Source: Streptomyces globisporus (lineage in GTDB: Bacteria; Actinomycetota; Actinomycetes; Streptomycetales; Streptomycetaceae). From it: 48,258 nucleotides of DNA. Position 1 is the first letter of the stretch; each line of letters opens with the position of its first letter. A program made the translations under genes and the position numbers. Location: assembly GCF_003501885.1 (NCBI RefSeq), contig NZ_QWFA01000071.1, forward strand, positions 1-48,258, written 5' to 3'. The notes below the pieces were generated by a model that saw nothing but the letters and a program-made list of their open reading frames with translations, was not told the DNA's origin and did not search any database. Positions 1 to 7,506 of this stretch are shown here, in pieces.

Positions 1-1132
<1,132 letters not shown>

Positions 1133-1157
1133 GCGCCGGTACGTGATCGGGGCGCTG

Positions 1158-1214
1158 CCCCCCCCCCCGCTCCTCAATCGCCGGAGGGGGCTTGAACTAC
1201 CGGAGGGGCTTGGA
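1158..1214. repeat. C11 tract and two copies of a Streptomyces-type intergenic repeat
   Basis: The 214-bp gap between thiG and the kinase gene holds a run of eleven C (1158-1168), then two near copies of one unit: CCGGAGGGGGCTTGAA at 1181-1196 and CCGGAGGGGCTTGGA at 1200-1214. Short GC-rich units of this type recur between genes in many Streptomyces chromosomes (general knowledge, not checked here). Homopolymeric C tracts are prone to length variation. Confidence 0.55.
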
Positions 1215-1334
1215 TTGCCCCCCGGGTGGGCCGGCCGGCCCAGGGCGTGACCAAGGGACGTGTCCCTGTCACGGATCGGCTGCAGAACGGCCCCGGGCGT
1301 GCCCCGGCCCGTCCGGGGTGTCCGTGGCGGCTCG

Positions 1335-1340
1335 TAGACT
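1335..1340 (+). promoter_or_regulatory. Candidate -10 for a leaderless kinase transcript
   Basis: TAGACT lies exactly 6 bases before the GTG at 1347, so transcription would begin at or beside the start codon. No Shine-Dalgarno sequence precedes the GTG and no clear -35 is visible. Confidence 0.4.
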
Positions 1341-1346
1341 CTCGGG

Positions 1347-3281
1347 GTGGACACGACCCTCCAGGACCCTCTCGTCGGGCAGCTGCTCGACGGCCGGTAT
1401 CGCATTGAGGCGCGCATCGCCGTCGGCGGGATGGCCACGGTCTACCGGGCCGTGGACACCCGCCTGGACCGGGTGCTCGCCCTCAAGGTGATGCACCCGG
1501 CGCTCGCCACCGACGTCTCGTTCGTCGAGCGCTTCATCCGGGAGGCCAAGTCGGTGGCCCGCCTGGCGCACCCCAATGTCGTCGCGGTCTTCGACCAGGG
1601 CGCTCAGGGCGCGTACGTCTATCTCGCGATGGAGTATGTGGCGGGCTGCACGCTGCGCGACGTGCTGCGCGAGCGCGGGGCCCTCCAGCCCCGGGCCGCG
1701 CTGGACATCCTGGAACCGGTCCTCGCCGCGCTCGGCGCCGCGCACCGGGCCGGGTTCGTGCACCGCGACATGAAGCCGGAGAACGTCCTGATAGGGGACG
1801 ACGGACGGGTGAAGGTCGCCGACTTCGGCCTGGTCAGGGCGGTCGGCACGGCCACCGACACCACCGGCTCGCTGCTGGGCACGGTCTCGTACCTGGCCCC
1901 CGAGCAGATCGAGCACGGCACCGCGGACACCCGCAGCGATGTGTACGCCTGCGGGGTCGTGCTGTACGAGATGCTCACCGGCGCCAAGCCGCACACCGGC
2001 GAGAACGCCGCCCAGGTCATCTACCAGCACCTCAACGCCGACGTCCCGGCCCCGTCCGCCGTCGTGCCGGGGCTCCCGGTCGCGCTGGACTCGCTGGTGG
2101 CGAGCGCGACCGCCCGCAATCCCGAGGTGCGCCCGCACGACGCGGTGCTGCTGCTGGCCGAGACCCGTGAGGCCCGCGCCGGGCTGACCGACGCCGAGCT
2201 GGACGCCGTACCGCCGCAGGCGCTGTCGGACGCCCACGACGGCGCGGACGACCGTACGAGCGTGATCCCCCGGGCCCTTCCGGAAGACGGCGACGGGGAC
2301 GGCGTGCACCGCACCAGCCGCCTGGCGATGCCGCCTGCGGGGCCCGCCGCTCCGGCCGGGCGCCGGGCCGGCCGGAGCGGTCCGTTCGGCGGGCCGCACC
2401 GCAGGCTCATCATCGCGCTCGCCGCCGTCCTGCTGACCCTGGGGATCGGCACGGGCGTCTGGTACATCAACTCCGGCCAGTTCACCCAGGTCCCCTCGGT
2501 GCTCGGGCAGACCCAGCAGACCGCCGAGAAGCGGATCGCGGACGCCGGGCTCGGGCTGAAGGGCGTGGACCGGGTCTTCAGCGACACGGTCGAGCGGGGC
2601 GAGGTCGTGAGCAGCGAGCCCGCCTCCGGCGACCGGATCCGGGGCAACGGCTCGGTGCGGCTCGTCGTCTCGCGAGGCCCGGAGATCGTGCGGGTCCCCG
2701 ATGTGGTCGACGCCTCCCTCGCCGACGCCCGGCGCTCCCTGAAGAAGGTGGGCCTGGTCCCGGGGATGGTGACCAGGGAGTTCAGCGAGGACGTGGACCG
2801 GGGCAAGGTGATCCGCACGGATCCCCGCGCCGGTACGGACCGCAATCCGGACACGGCCGTGGCGCTCGTCGTCAGCAAGGGCGCCCCGATCGACGTCCCG
2901 GACGTCACCGGGCTCTCCGCCGGGGAAGCCACCGCCGAGCTGGAGGCCGAGGGGCTGAAGGCCGAGGTGCTGCCCGGCCGGGTCCACTCCCCCGAGGACG
3001 AGGGAGCCGTCGCCGAGCAGTCCCCCAAGGAGGGCGCCGAGGCGGCCGAGGGCGACACGATCCAGCTGACCGTCTCCAAGGGCCCCCGAATGCTGGACGT
3101 CCCCGACGTCACCGGCCGGGACGTCGACGAGGCGCGGAGCACCCTGGAGGAGGCGGGCTTCGAGGTGAAGGTCGACCGGCCGTTCCTCTCCTTCAGCGAC
3201 ACGATCGCAAGCCAGTCCGTGGACGGCGGCGAACAAGCCCCCGAAGGCTCCACAATCACCATCAAGACCAGGGGGCTCTAG
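1347..3281 (+). CDS. Membrane Ser/Thr protein kinase with PASTA domains
   Basis: 644-aa PknB-type (Hanks) kinase. The kinase domain spans about 19-270: glycine loop AVGGMATVY, ATP lysine in ALKVM (Lys47), catalytic HRDMKPEN (Asp141), DFG at 159-161 and SYLAPEQ substrate loop. A Pro/Arg-rich juxtamembrane linker (about 290-350) leads to one membrane helix (about 353-374), then four tandem extracellular PASTA repeats (about 378-644), which in relatives bind muropeptides or lipid II. Expected role: sensing cell-wall state and phosphorylating wall-synthesis or division proteins. GTG at 1347 lacks a ribosome site but sits 6 bases after TAGACT, so it is probably leaderless. By position it corresponds to the kinase next to aroH/pknL regions of other Actinobacteria. 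Confidence 0.92.
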   Translation: MDTTLQDPLVGQLLDGRYRIEARIAVGGMATVYRAVDTRLDRVLALKVMHPALATDVSFVERFIREAKSVARLAHPNVVAVFDQGAQGAYVYLAMEYVAGCTLRDVLRERGALQPRAALDILEPVLAALGAAHRAGFVHRDMKPENVLIGDDGRVKVADFGLVRAVGTATDTTGSLLGTVSYLAPEQIEHGTADTRSDVYACGVVLYEMLTGAKPHTGENAAQVIYQHLNADVPAPSAVVPGLPVALDSLVASATARNPEVRPHDAVLLLAETREARAGLTDAELDAVPPQALSDAHDGADDRTSVIPRALPEDGDGDGVHRTSRLAMPPAGPAAPAGRRAGRSGPFGGPHRRLIIALAAVLLTLGIGTGVWYINSGQFTQVPSVLGQTQQTAEKRIADAGLGLKGVDRVFSDTVERGEVVSSEPASGDRIRGNGSVRLVVSRGPEIVRVPDVVDASLADARRSLKKVGLVPGMVTREFSEDVDRGKVIRTDPRAGTDRNPDTAVALVVSKGAPIDVPDVTGLSAGEATAELEAEGLKAEVLPGRVHSPEDEGAVAEQSPKEGAEAAEGDTIQLTVSKGPRMLDVPDVTGRDVDEARSTLEEAGFEVKVDRPFLSFSDTIASQSVDGGEQAPEGSTITIKTRGL

Positions 3282-3287
3282 AACCTG

Positions 3288-4154
3288 ATGGACGTTCTGC
3301 GGAACCCGGTGGGCGGGCATGTCCCGGTGGCGGGCGGCCTCGCCAAGGTCGGCCTGGAGTACGCGCGCGAGCTGGCGGCGGAGACCGTGCAGGTCTTCGT
3401 GGCGAACCCGCGCGGCTGGGCGACGCCCGCCGGGAACCCGGCGCAGGACGAGCTGTTCCGCGCCGAGTGCGCGGCGGCCTCGATCCCGGCGTACGTGCAC
3501 GCCCCGTATCTGATCAACTTCGGCTCGCACACCGAGGCGACGGTGGAGAAGTCCGTGGAGTCCCTGCGCCACTCGCTGCGGCGGGCGCGGGAGATCGGTG
3601 CGCTGGGCGTGGTCGTGCACACCGGTTCGGCGACCGGCGGGCGGCCGCGCGCCGAGGCGCTGGCCCAGGTGCGGGAGCACATGAGGCCGTTGCTGGACGA
3701 GCTGACCCATGACGACGATCCGGATCTGCTGCTGGAGTCGACGGCCGGCCAGGGCTTCTCGCTCTGTTCCCGGACCTGGGACTTCGGCCCGTACTTCGAG
3801 GCGCTGGACTCCCACCCGAAGCTGGGCATCTGCCTGGACACCTGCCACATCTACGCCGCCGGGCACGACCTGACCGGTCCGACGGGGATGCGGCAGACGC
3901 TGGACCTGCTGGTGGAGACGGTCGGCGAGGGGCGGCTGAAGCTGATCCACGCCAACGACTCCAAGGACGTCGTGGGCGCCCACAAGGACCGGCACGAGAA
4001 CATCGGCGCAGGGCACATCGGGGCGGAGCCGTTCGCCGAGCTGTTCGCCCATCCGGCGACCGAGGGCGTACCGCTGATCATCGAGACGCCCGGCGGCAAG
4101 GAGGGGCACGCGGCGGACGTGGCCCGGCTGAAGGAACTGCGCGGCACCCGCTAG
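3288..4154 (+). CDS. Deoxyribonuclease IV / AP endonuclease (Nfo-like)
   Basis: 288-aa TIM-barrel AP endonuclease family 2 protein, expected to cut DNA 5' to abasic sites in base-excision repair. Metal-site segments are visible in the usual order: YVHAPYLIN, VVVHTGS, LLLESTAGQG, GICLDTCHIYAAG, LIHANDSKD with a following HENIGAGHIG, and PLIIETPGG. The N-terminal VGGHVPVAGGL matches the family's first strand, which supports a start close to ATG 3288. It begins 6 bases after the kinase stop without a good ribosome site, so it is probably translated from the kinase transcript. It ends 4 bases before the convergent molybdoenzyme gene. Confidence 0.9.
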   Translation: MDVLRNPVGGHVPVAGGLAKVGLEYARELAAETVQVFVANPRGWATPAGNPAQDELFRAECAAASIPAYVHAPYLINFGSHTEATVEKSVESLRHSLRRAREIGALGVVVHTGSATGGRPRAEALAQVREHMRPLLDELTHDDDPDLLLESTAGQGFSLCSRTWDFGPYFEALDSHPKLGICLDTCHIYAAGHDLTGPTGMRQTLDLLVETVGEGRLKLIHANDSKDVVGAHKDRHENIGAGHIGAEPFAELFAHPATEGVPLIIETPGGKEGHAADVARLKELRGTR

Positions 4155-4158
4155 AGCG

Positions 4159-4791
4159 CTACAGCTCCGGGCCGTCGCCCGGCTCTTCCTGGTAGGAGTA
4201 GCGCTGCTCGGACCAGGGGTCGCCGATGTTGTGGTAGCCCCGCTCCTCCCAGAATCCGCGCCGGTCCGCCGTCATGTACTCGATGCCCCGGACCCATTTC
4301 GGGCCCTTCCAGGCGTACAGGTGCGGGACGACGAGGCGGAGCGGGAAGCCGTGCTCGGCGGTGAGGAGTTCGCCGTCCTTGTGGGTGGCGAAGAGGGTGC
4401 GCTCGGAGGCGAAGTCGGCCAGGCGCAGATTCGAGGAGAAGCCGTACTCCGCCCAGACCATCACATGGGTGGCGTCGGGGGCGGGCGGCGCCAGTTCGAG
4501 GATCGCCCTCGCCGGGACCCCGCCCCATTCGGCGCCGATCATGCTGAACTTCGTCACGCAGTGCAGATCGGCGACGACCGAGGAGAACGGCAGCGCCGAG
4601 AAGTCCTGGTGGTTCCAGCAGTGCTTGTCGCCGTCGGCGGTGGCCCCGAAGACCCGGAACTCCCAGCGGTCGGGCTTGAACTTGGGAACGGGCCCGTAAT
4701 GGGTGACCGGCCATCCGCGCTGCAGTCGCTGTCCTGGTGGAAGCTCCGACTGCTCTGCTCCGCGATTCTCCCGGTTTTCCGGCTGACCCAT
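4159..4791 (-). CDS. Sulfite-oxidase-like molybdopterin oxidoreductase
   Basis: 210-aa protein of the oxidoreductase molybdopterin-binding family (COG2041 type). The molybdenum-ligand cysteine is Cys78 in the motif LHCVTKFS. Further family segments are WEFRVFG, GAEWGGVPA, HVMVWAEYGFSSNL, HGFPLRLVVPHLYAWKGPKW and the C-terminal GFWEERGYHNIGDPW. It lacks the heme and dimerisation domains of true sulfite oxidases and has no Tat signal, so it is likely cytoplasmic; substrate unknown. Start ATG 4791 is the best in-frame choice, although the ribosome site is weak. It is divergent from bfr. Confidence 0.85.
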   Translation of the reverse strand: MGQPENRENRGAEQSELPPGQRLQRGWPVTHYGPVPKFKPDRWEFRVFGATADGDKHCWNHQDFSALPFSSVVADLHCVTKFSMIGAEWGGVPARAILELAPPAPDATHVMVWAEYGFSSNLRLADFASERTLFATHKDGELLTAEHGFPLRLVVPHLYAWKGPKWVRGIEYMTADRRGFWEERGYHNIGDPWSEQRYSYQEEPGDGPEL

Positions 4792-4901
4792 GTCTCCATG
4801 GTGACAGACAGGCAGGGGTGGTCATGACCAGGGAGGACCCCCCACCGGGGCAACTCGTACTAAGCGTGCACTTACTGGACGGCCGCTGAGCACGGTGCGA
4901 G

Positions 4902-4923
4902 GATCTGGCCAACTTGCCAGATC
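4902..4923. promoter_or_regulatory. Inverted repeat upstream of bfr
   Basis: Arms GATCTGGC (4902-4909) and GCCAGATC (4916-4923) are separated by 6 bases, 28 bases before the bfr start. Size and position suit a dimeric repressor or an mRNA hairpin in the 5' leader; the binding protein is unknown. Confidence 0.4.
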
Positions 4924-4950
4924 GATCACCGGTTGGAAGGAGCCTTTGCC

Positions 4951-5430
4951 ATGCAGGGCGACCCCGAGGTCCTTGAGTTTCTCAATGAGCAGCTGACCGC
5001 CGAATTGACTGCGATCAACCAGTACTTCCTGCACGCCAAGATGCAGGACAACTTCGGGTGGACCAAGCTCGCCAAGTACACCCGGGCCGAGTCCTTCGAC
5101 GAGATGAAGCACGCCGAGATCCTCACCGACCGGATCCTGTTCCTGGACGGACTGCCGAACTACCAGCGGCTGTTCCATGTCCGGGTGGGTCAGACGGTGA
5201 CCGAGATGTTCCAGGCGGACCGCCAGGTCGAGGTGGAGGCGATCGACCGCCTCAAGCGCGGTATCGAAGTGATGCGCGGCAAGGGGGACATCACCTCCGC
5301 GAACATCTTCGAGTCGATCCTGGAGGACGAGGAGCACCACATCGACTATCTCGACACCCAGCTGGAGCTGGTGGAGAAGCTCGGTGAGCCGCTCTACATC
5401 GCGCAGCTGATCGAGCAGCCGGAGAGCTGA
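4951..5430 (+). CDS. bfr: Bacterioferritin
   Basis: 159-aa iron-storage protein that forms a 24-subunit hollow shell and oxidises Fe(II). All di-iron ferroxidase ligands are present at canonical positions: Glu18, Glu51, His54, Glu94, Glu127 and His130. Met52, the inter-subunit heme ligand, is also kept, so this is a heme-containing Bfr and not a plain ferritin. ATG 4951 was chosen because GGAAGGA (4935-4941) is well placed before it; the in-frame TTG at 4933 has no ribosome site. It faces bfd, whose product in other bacteria reduces the heme to release stored iron. Confidence 0.97.
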   Translation: MQGDPEVLEFLNEQLTAELTAINQYFLHAKMQDNFGWTKLAKYTRAESFDEMKHAEILTDRILFLDGLPNYQRLFHVRVGQTVTEMFQADRQVEVEAIDRLKRGIEVMRGKGDITSANIFESILEDEEHHIDYLDTQLELVEKLGEPLYIAQLIEQPES

Positions 5431-5445
5431 CCGCCGGGCGGCCGC

Positions 5446-5688
5446 TCAGGCGGCGTCGGAGAGGACCGGTCGGGCCACGGAGGCGGCCACGGGCTCCTGT
5501 CGCTGGTCGAGCAGCTCGCGGCGCGGGCAGTCGCCGCGTCCCAGCAGAGCCTGGATACGGCGCACACAGCCGCCGCAGTCCGTGCCGGCCTTGCAGGCCG
5601 ACGCGATCTGCCGGGGTGTGCAGGCACCGGCGTCCGCATGCTTTTTGACCTGGGCCTCGGTGACGCCGAAGCAGGAGCAGACGTACAT
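5446..5688 (-). CDS. bfd: Bacterioferritin-associated ferredoxin, (2Fe-2S) Bfd-like
   Basis: 80-aa small iron-sulfur protein. N-terminal MYVCSCFGVTE (Cys4, Cys6) and later CKAGTDCGGC (Cys38, Cys41) supply the CxC...CxxC ligands of the BFD-like [2Fe-2S] fold. Known Bfd proteins donate electrons to bacterioferritin for iron release. ATG 5688 is preferred to the GTG three codons upstream because GGGAGG lies 8 bases before it. Convergent with bfr with 15 bases between stops. An iron-box-like sequence upstream suggests expression under iron starvation, the condition in which release is needed. The tail after residue 50 is variable. Confidence 0.9.
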   Translation of the reverse strand: MYVCSCFGVTEAQVKKHADAGACTPRQIASACKAGTDCGGCVRRIQALLGRGDCPRRELLDQRQEPVAASVARPVLSDAA

Positions 5689-5735
5689 GCGGTTCACCTC
5701 CCTGCGGGTCGGTCGCTGGTGCCGCCCCGGTCTTC

Positions 5736-5754
5736 GTCGGTGAGGCTAACCTAA
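5736..5754 (-). promoter_or_regulatory. Iron box (DmdR/IdeR-type operator) upstream of bfd
   Basis: On the minus strand the 19-mer TTAGGTTAGCCTCACCGAC matches the DmdR1/IdeR consensus TTAGGTTAGGCTCACCTAA, as I recall it, at 16 of 19 positions. It lies about 50 bases upstream of the bfd start, over the expected promoter. Inference: bfd is repressed by iron-loaded DmdR. Confidence 0.75.
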
Positions 5755-5796
5755 CCTTACCCGTCCCCCGGGCGGCGCAAAAGTCCTGGGTACGAC

Positions 5797-5831
5797 TGTG
5801 GGGCACGGATCACATGGATCCGTGCCCCACA
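5797..5831 (-). terminator. Strong hairpin after aroH
   Basis: A perfect 15-bp stem (5797-5811 with 5817-5831) and 5-base loop begins 21 bases beyond the DAHP synthase stop. There is no T-run, which is normal for Streptomyces terminators. Confidence 0.8.
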
Positions 5832-5851
5832 GGTGCGTCCGGCGAAGACTT

Positions 5852-7204
5852 CTACTGGTCGCGGTACATCTCGGCGACGAGGAAGGCCAGGTCGAGCGAC
5901 TGGCTGCGGTTGAGCCGGGGGTCGCAGGCCGTCTCGTAGCGCTGGTGCAGATCGTCCACGAAGATCTCGTGGCCGCCGCCCACGCACTCGGTGACGTCGT
6001 CGCCGGTCAGCTCCACGTGGATGCCGCCCGGGTGGGTGCCGAGGCCCTTGTGGACCTCGAAGAAGCCCTTGACCTCGTCCAGGACATCGTCGAAGCGGCG
6101 CGTCTTGTGGCCGGAGGCGGCCTCGAAGGTGTTGCCGTGCATCGGGTCGGTCACCCAGGCGACGGTCGCGCCGGAGGCGGTGACCTTCTCGACCAGCTCG
6201 GGGAGCTTGTCGCGGACCTTGTCGGCGCCCATGCGGACGATGAAGGTCAGCCGGCCCGGCTCGCGCTCGGGGTCGAGGCGGTCGACGTAGCCGAGCGCCT
6301 CGTCGACGGTGGTCGTCGGGCCGAGCTTGATGCCGATCGGGTTGCGGACCTTCGAGGCGAACTCGATGTGCGCGCCGTCCATCTGGCGGGTGCGCTCACC
6401 GATCCAGACCATGTGGCCGGAGGTGTCGTACAGCTGGCCGGTGCGCGAGTCGGTGCGGGTCAGCGCCGTCTCGTAGTCCAGCAGCAGCGCTTCGTGCGAG
6501 GCGTAGAACTCGACCGCCTTGAACTCGGCCGGGTCGGTGCCGCACGCCTTCATGAAGTTGAGCGCGTTGTCGATCTCGCGGGCCAGGGCCTCGTAGCGCT
6601 GGCCTGCGGGGGACGACTTCACGAAGTCCTGGTTCCAGGCGTGGACCTGGCGCAGGTCGGCGTAACCACCGGTGGTGAAGGCGCGCACCAGGTTCAGCGT
6701 GGAGGAGGACGCGTGGTACATCTGCTTCAGCCGCTGCGGGTCCGGGACCCGGGCCTCCTCGGTGAAGGCGAAGCCGTTCACCGAGTCGCCGCGGTAGGTC
6801 GGCAGGGTCACGCCGTCGCGGGTCTCGGTCGACTTGGAGCGCGGCTTGGAGTACTGGCCCGCGATCCGGCCGACCTTGACGACCGGCACGGAGGCGGCGT
6901 AGGTCAGGACGGCGCTCATCTGGAGCAGCGTCTTCAGCTTGGCCCGGATGTGCTCGGCGGACACGGCGTCGAAGGCCTCGGCACAGTCGCCGCCCTGCAG
7001 CAGGAACGCCTCGCCCTTGGCGACGGCTCCCAGACGGGCGCGCAGCTGGTCGCACTCGCCCGCGAAGACGAGCGGCGGATACGACGCGAGGTCCGCGAGT
7101 ACATCGCGCAGCGCCTCGGAGTCGGGGTACTCGGGCTGCTGCGCCGCGGGAAGGTCTCGCCAGGTGTTGCCACCGGCGACGGAGGTATTGGCGTTCACGG
7201 TCAC
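5852..7204 (-). CDS. aroH: Class II 3-deoxy-D-arabino-heptulosonate 7-phosphate synthase
   Basis: 450-aa plant-type (class II) DAHP synthase, first enzyme of the shikimate pathway (phosphoenolpyruvate + erythrose 4-phosphate). Characteristic segments in order: WRDLPAAQQPEYPD, PLVFAGECD, LLQGGDCAEAF (metal-binding cysteine), VGRIAGQYSKPRS, TYRGDSVNG, GERTRQ, NPIGIKLGP, RMGADKVRD, WVTDPMHGNT, GIHVELTGDDVTEC and RLNRSQSLDLAF. I chose GTG 7204 over GTG 7210 because a -10-like TAATGT (7212-7217) ends 7 bases before it, leaving no room for 7210 in the transcript, and because the family commonly begins MTVNA. Divergent from the trp leader, so two aromatic transcription units share this 90-bp region. 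Confidence 0.95.
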   Translation of the reverse strand: MTVNANTSVAGGNTWRDLPAAQQPEYPDSEALRDVLADLASYPPLVFAGECDQLRARLGAVAKGEAFLLQGGDCAEAFDAVSAEHIRAKLKTLLQMSAVLTYAASVPVVKVGRIAGQYSKPRSKSTETRDGVTLPTYRGDSVNGFAFTEEARVPDPQRLKQMYHASSSTLNLVRAFTTGGYADLRQVHAWNQDFVKSSPAGQRYEALAREIDNALNFMKACGTDPAEFKAVEFYASHEALLLDYETALTRTDSRTGQLYDTSGHMVWIGERTRQMDGAHIEFASKVRNPIGIKLGPTTTVDEALGYVDRLDPEREPGRLTFIVRMGADKVRDKLPELVEKVTASGATVAWVTDPMHGNTFEAASGHKTRRFDDVLDEVKGFFEVHKGLGTHPGGIHVELTGDDVTECVGGGHEIFVDDLHQRYETACDPRLNRSQSLDLAFLVAEMYRDQ

Positions 7205-7211
7205 GTGCACA

Positions 7212-7217
7212 ACATTA
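7212..7217 (-). promoter_or_regulatory. Candidate -10 for leaderless aroH
   Basis: TAATGT on the minus strand, 7 bases before the GTG at 7204. No ribosome site and no good -35 are seen. Confidence 0.45.
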
Positions 7218-7288
7218 CGGGGTCCCGGTGGGCGTCCATTCGAACGCTCAATAGGTGAGACACCCGCTCAGGTGCCCGGATCGTCCGC

Positions 7289-7294
7289 TAAGGT
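7289..7294 (+). promoter_or_regulatory. Candidate -10 for the trp leader
   Basis: TAAGGT followed by exactly 6 bases and then the trpL ATG at 7301. The leader peptide would therefore be translated from a leaderless transcript. Confidence 0.45.
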
Positions 7295-7300
7295 CGGGGC

Positions 7301-7369
7301 ATGTCGACGCAACAGATCCAGATCTCGATCCAGAACTGGTGGTGGACCGCTCATCCGGCGGCCCGCTGA
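7301..7369 (+). CDS. trpL: trp operon leader peptide TrpL (22 aa)
   Basis: Short ORF beginning MSTQQIQISIQNWWW and ending HPAAR. It has three consecutive Trp codons at 7337-7345, the hallmark of a ribosome-mediated attenuator. It starts 6 bases after a TAAGGT -10, without a Shine-Dalgarno sequence. A perfect terminator hairpin follows at 7392-7416, then the anthranilate synthase gene. When charged tRNA-Trp is scarce, ribosomes should stall on the Trp codons and permit the antiterminator. Analogous Trp-rich leaders are known in Streptomyces. Confidence 0.92.
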   Translation: MSTQQIQISIQNWWWTAHPAAR

Positions 7370-7416
7370 TTCATCGCGCTGACACTTCGCGAAAGGCCGC
7401 CCGAGGGGCGGCCTTT
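7357..7416 (+). terminator. trp attenuator: terminator with competing antiterminator
   Basis: Terminator stem 7392-7402 pairs perfectly over 11 bp with 7406-7416 around a GAG loop, followed by a T-rich TTCTGTGTT. The segment GGCGGCC at 7357-7363, inside the end of trpL, is identical to the terminator's 3' arm (7407-7413). It can instead pair with GGCCGCC at 7395-7401, giving a mutually exclusive antiterminator. A stalled ribosome on the Trp codons would leave 7357-7363 free. Confidence 0.85.
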
Positions 7417-7506
7417 TCTGTGTTCAGGAGCCGTTCCTCTCCCTGTGAACTTCGTGCGGATCCCCCCGTGGACTCCGTACGGACCGTCCGGAAGGAACCG
7501 CTCACC

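Noticed and set aside
1269..4109. Very long open frame on the minus strand opposite the kinase and Nfo genes
   Set aside because: Composition artefact of high-GC DNA: Arg/Pro/Gly-rich product with no domain, while the plus strand encodes two clear enzymes.
4933..4950. Upstream TTG start for bfr
   Set aside because: It contains the Shine-Dalgarno sequence of ATG 4951, and bacterioferritins start with the MQGD-type sequence.
7205..7210. GTG 7210 as aroH start
   Set aside because: It would lie between the -10 and the inferred transcription start; GTG 7204 fits the family N-terminus.
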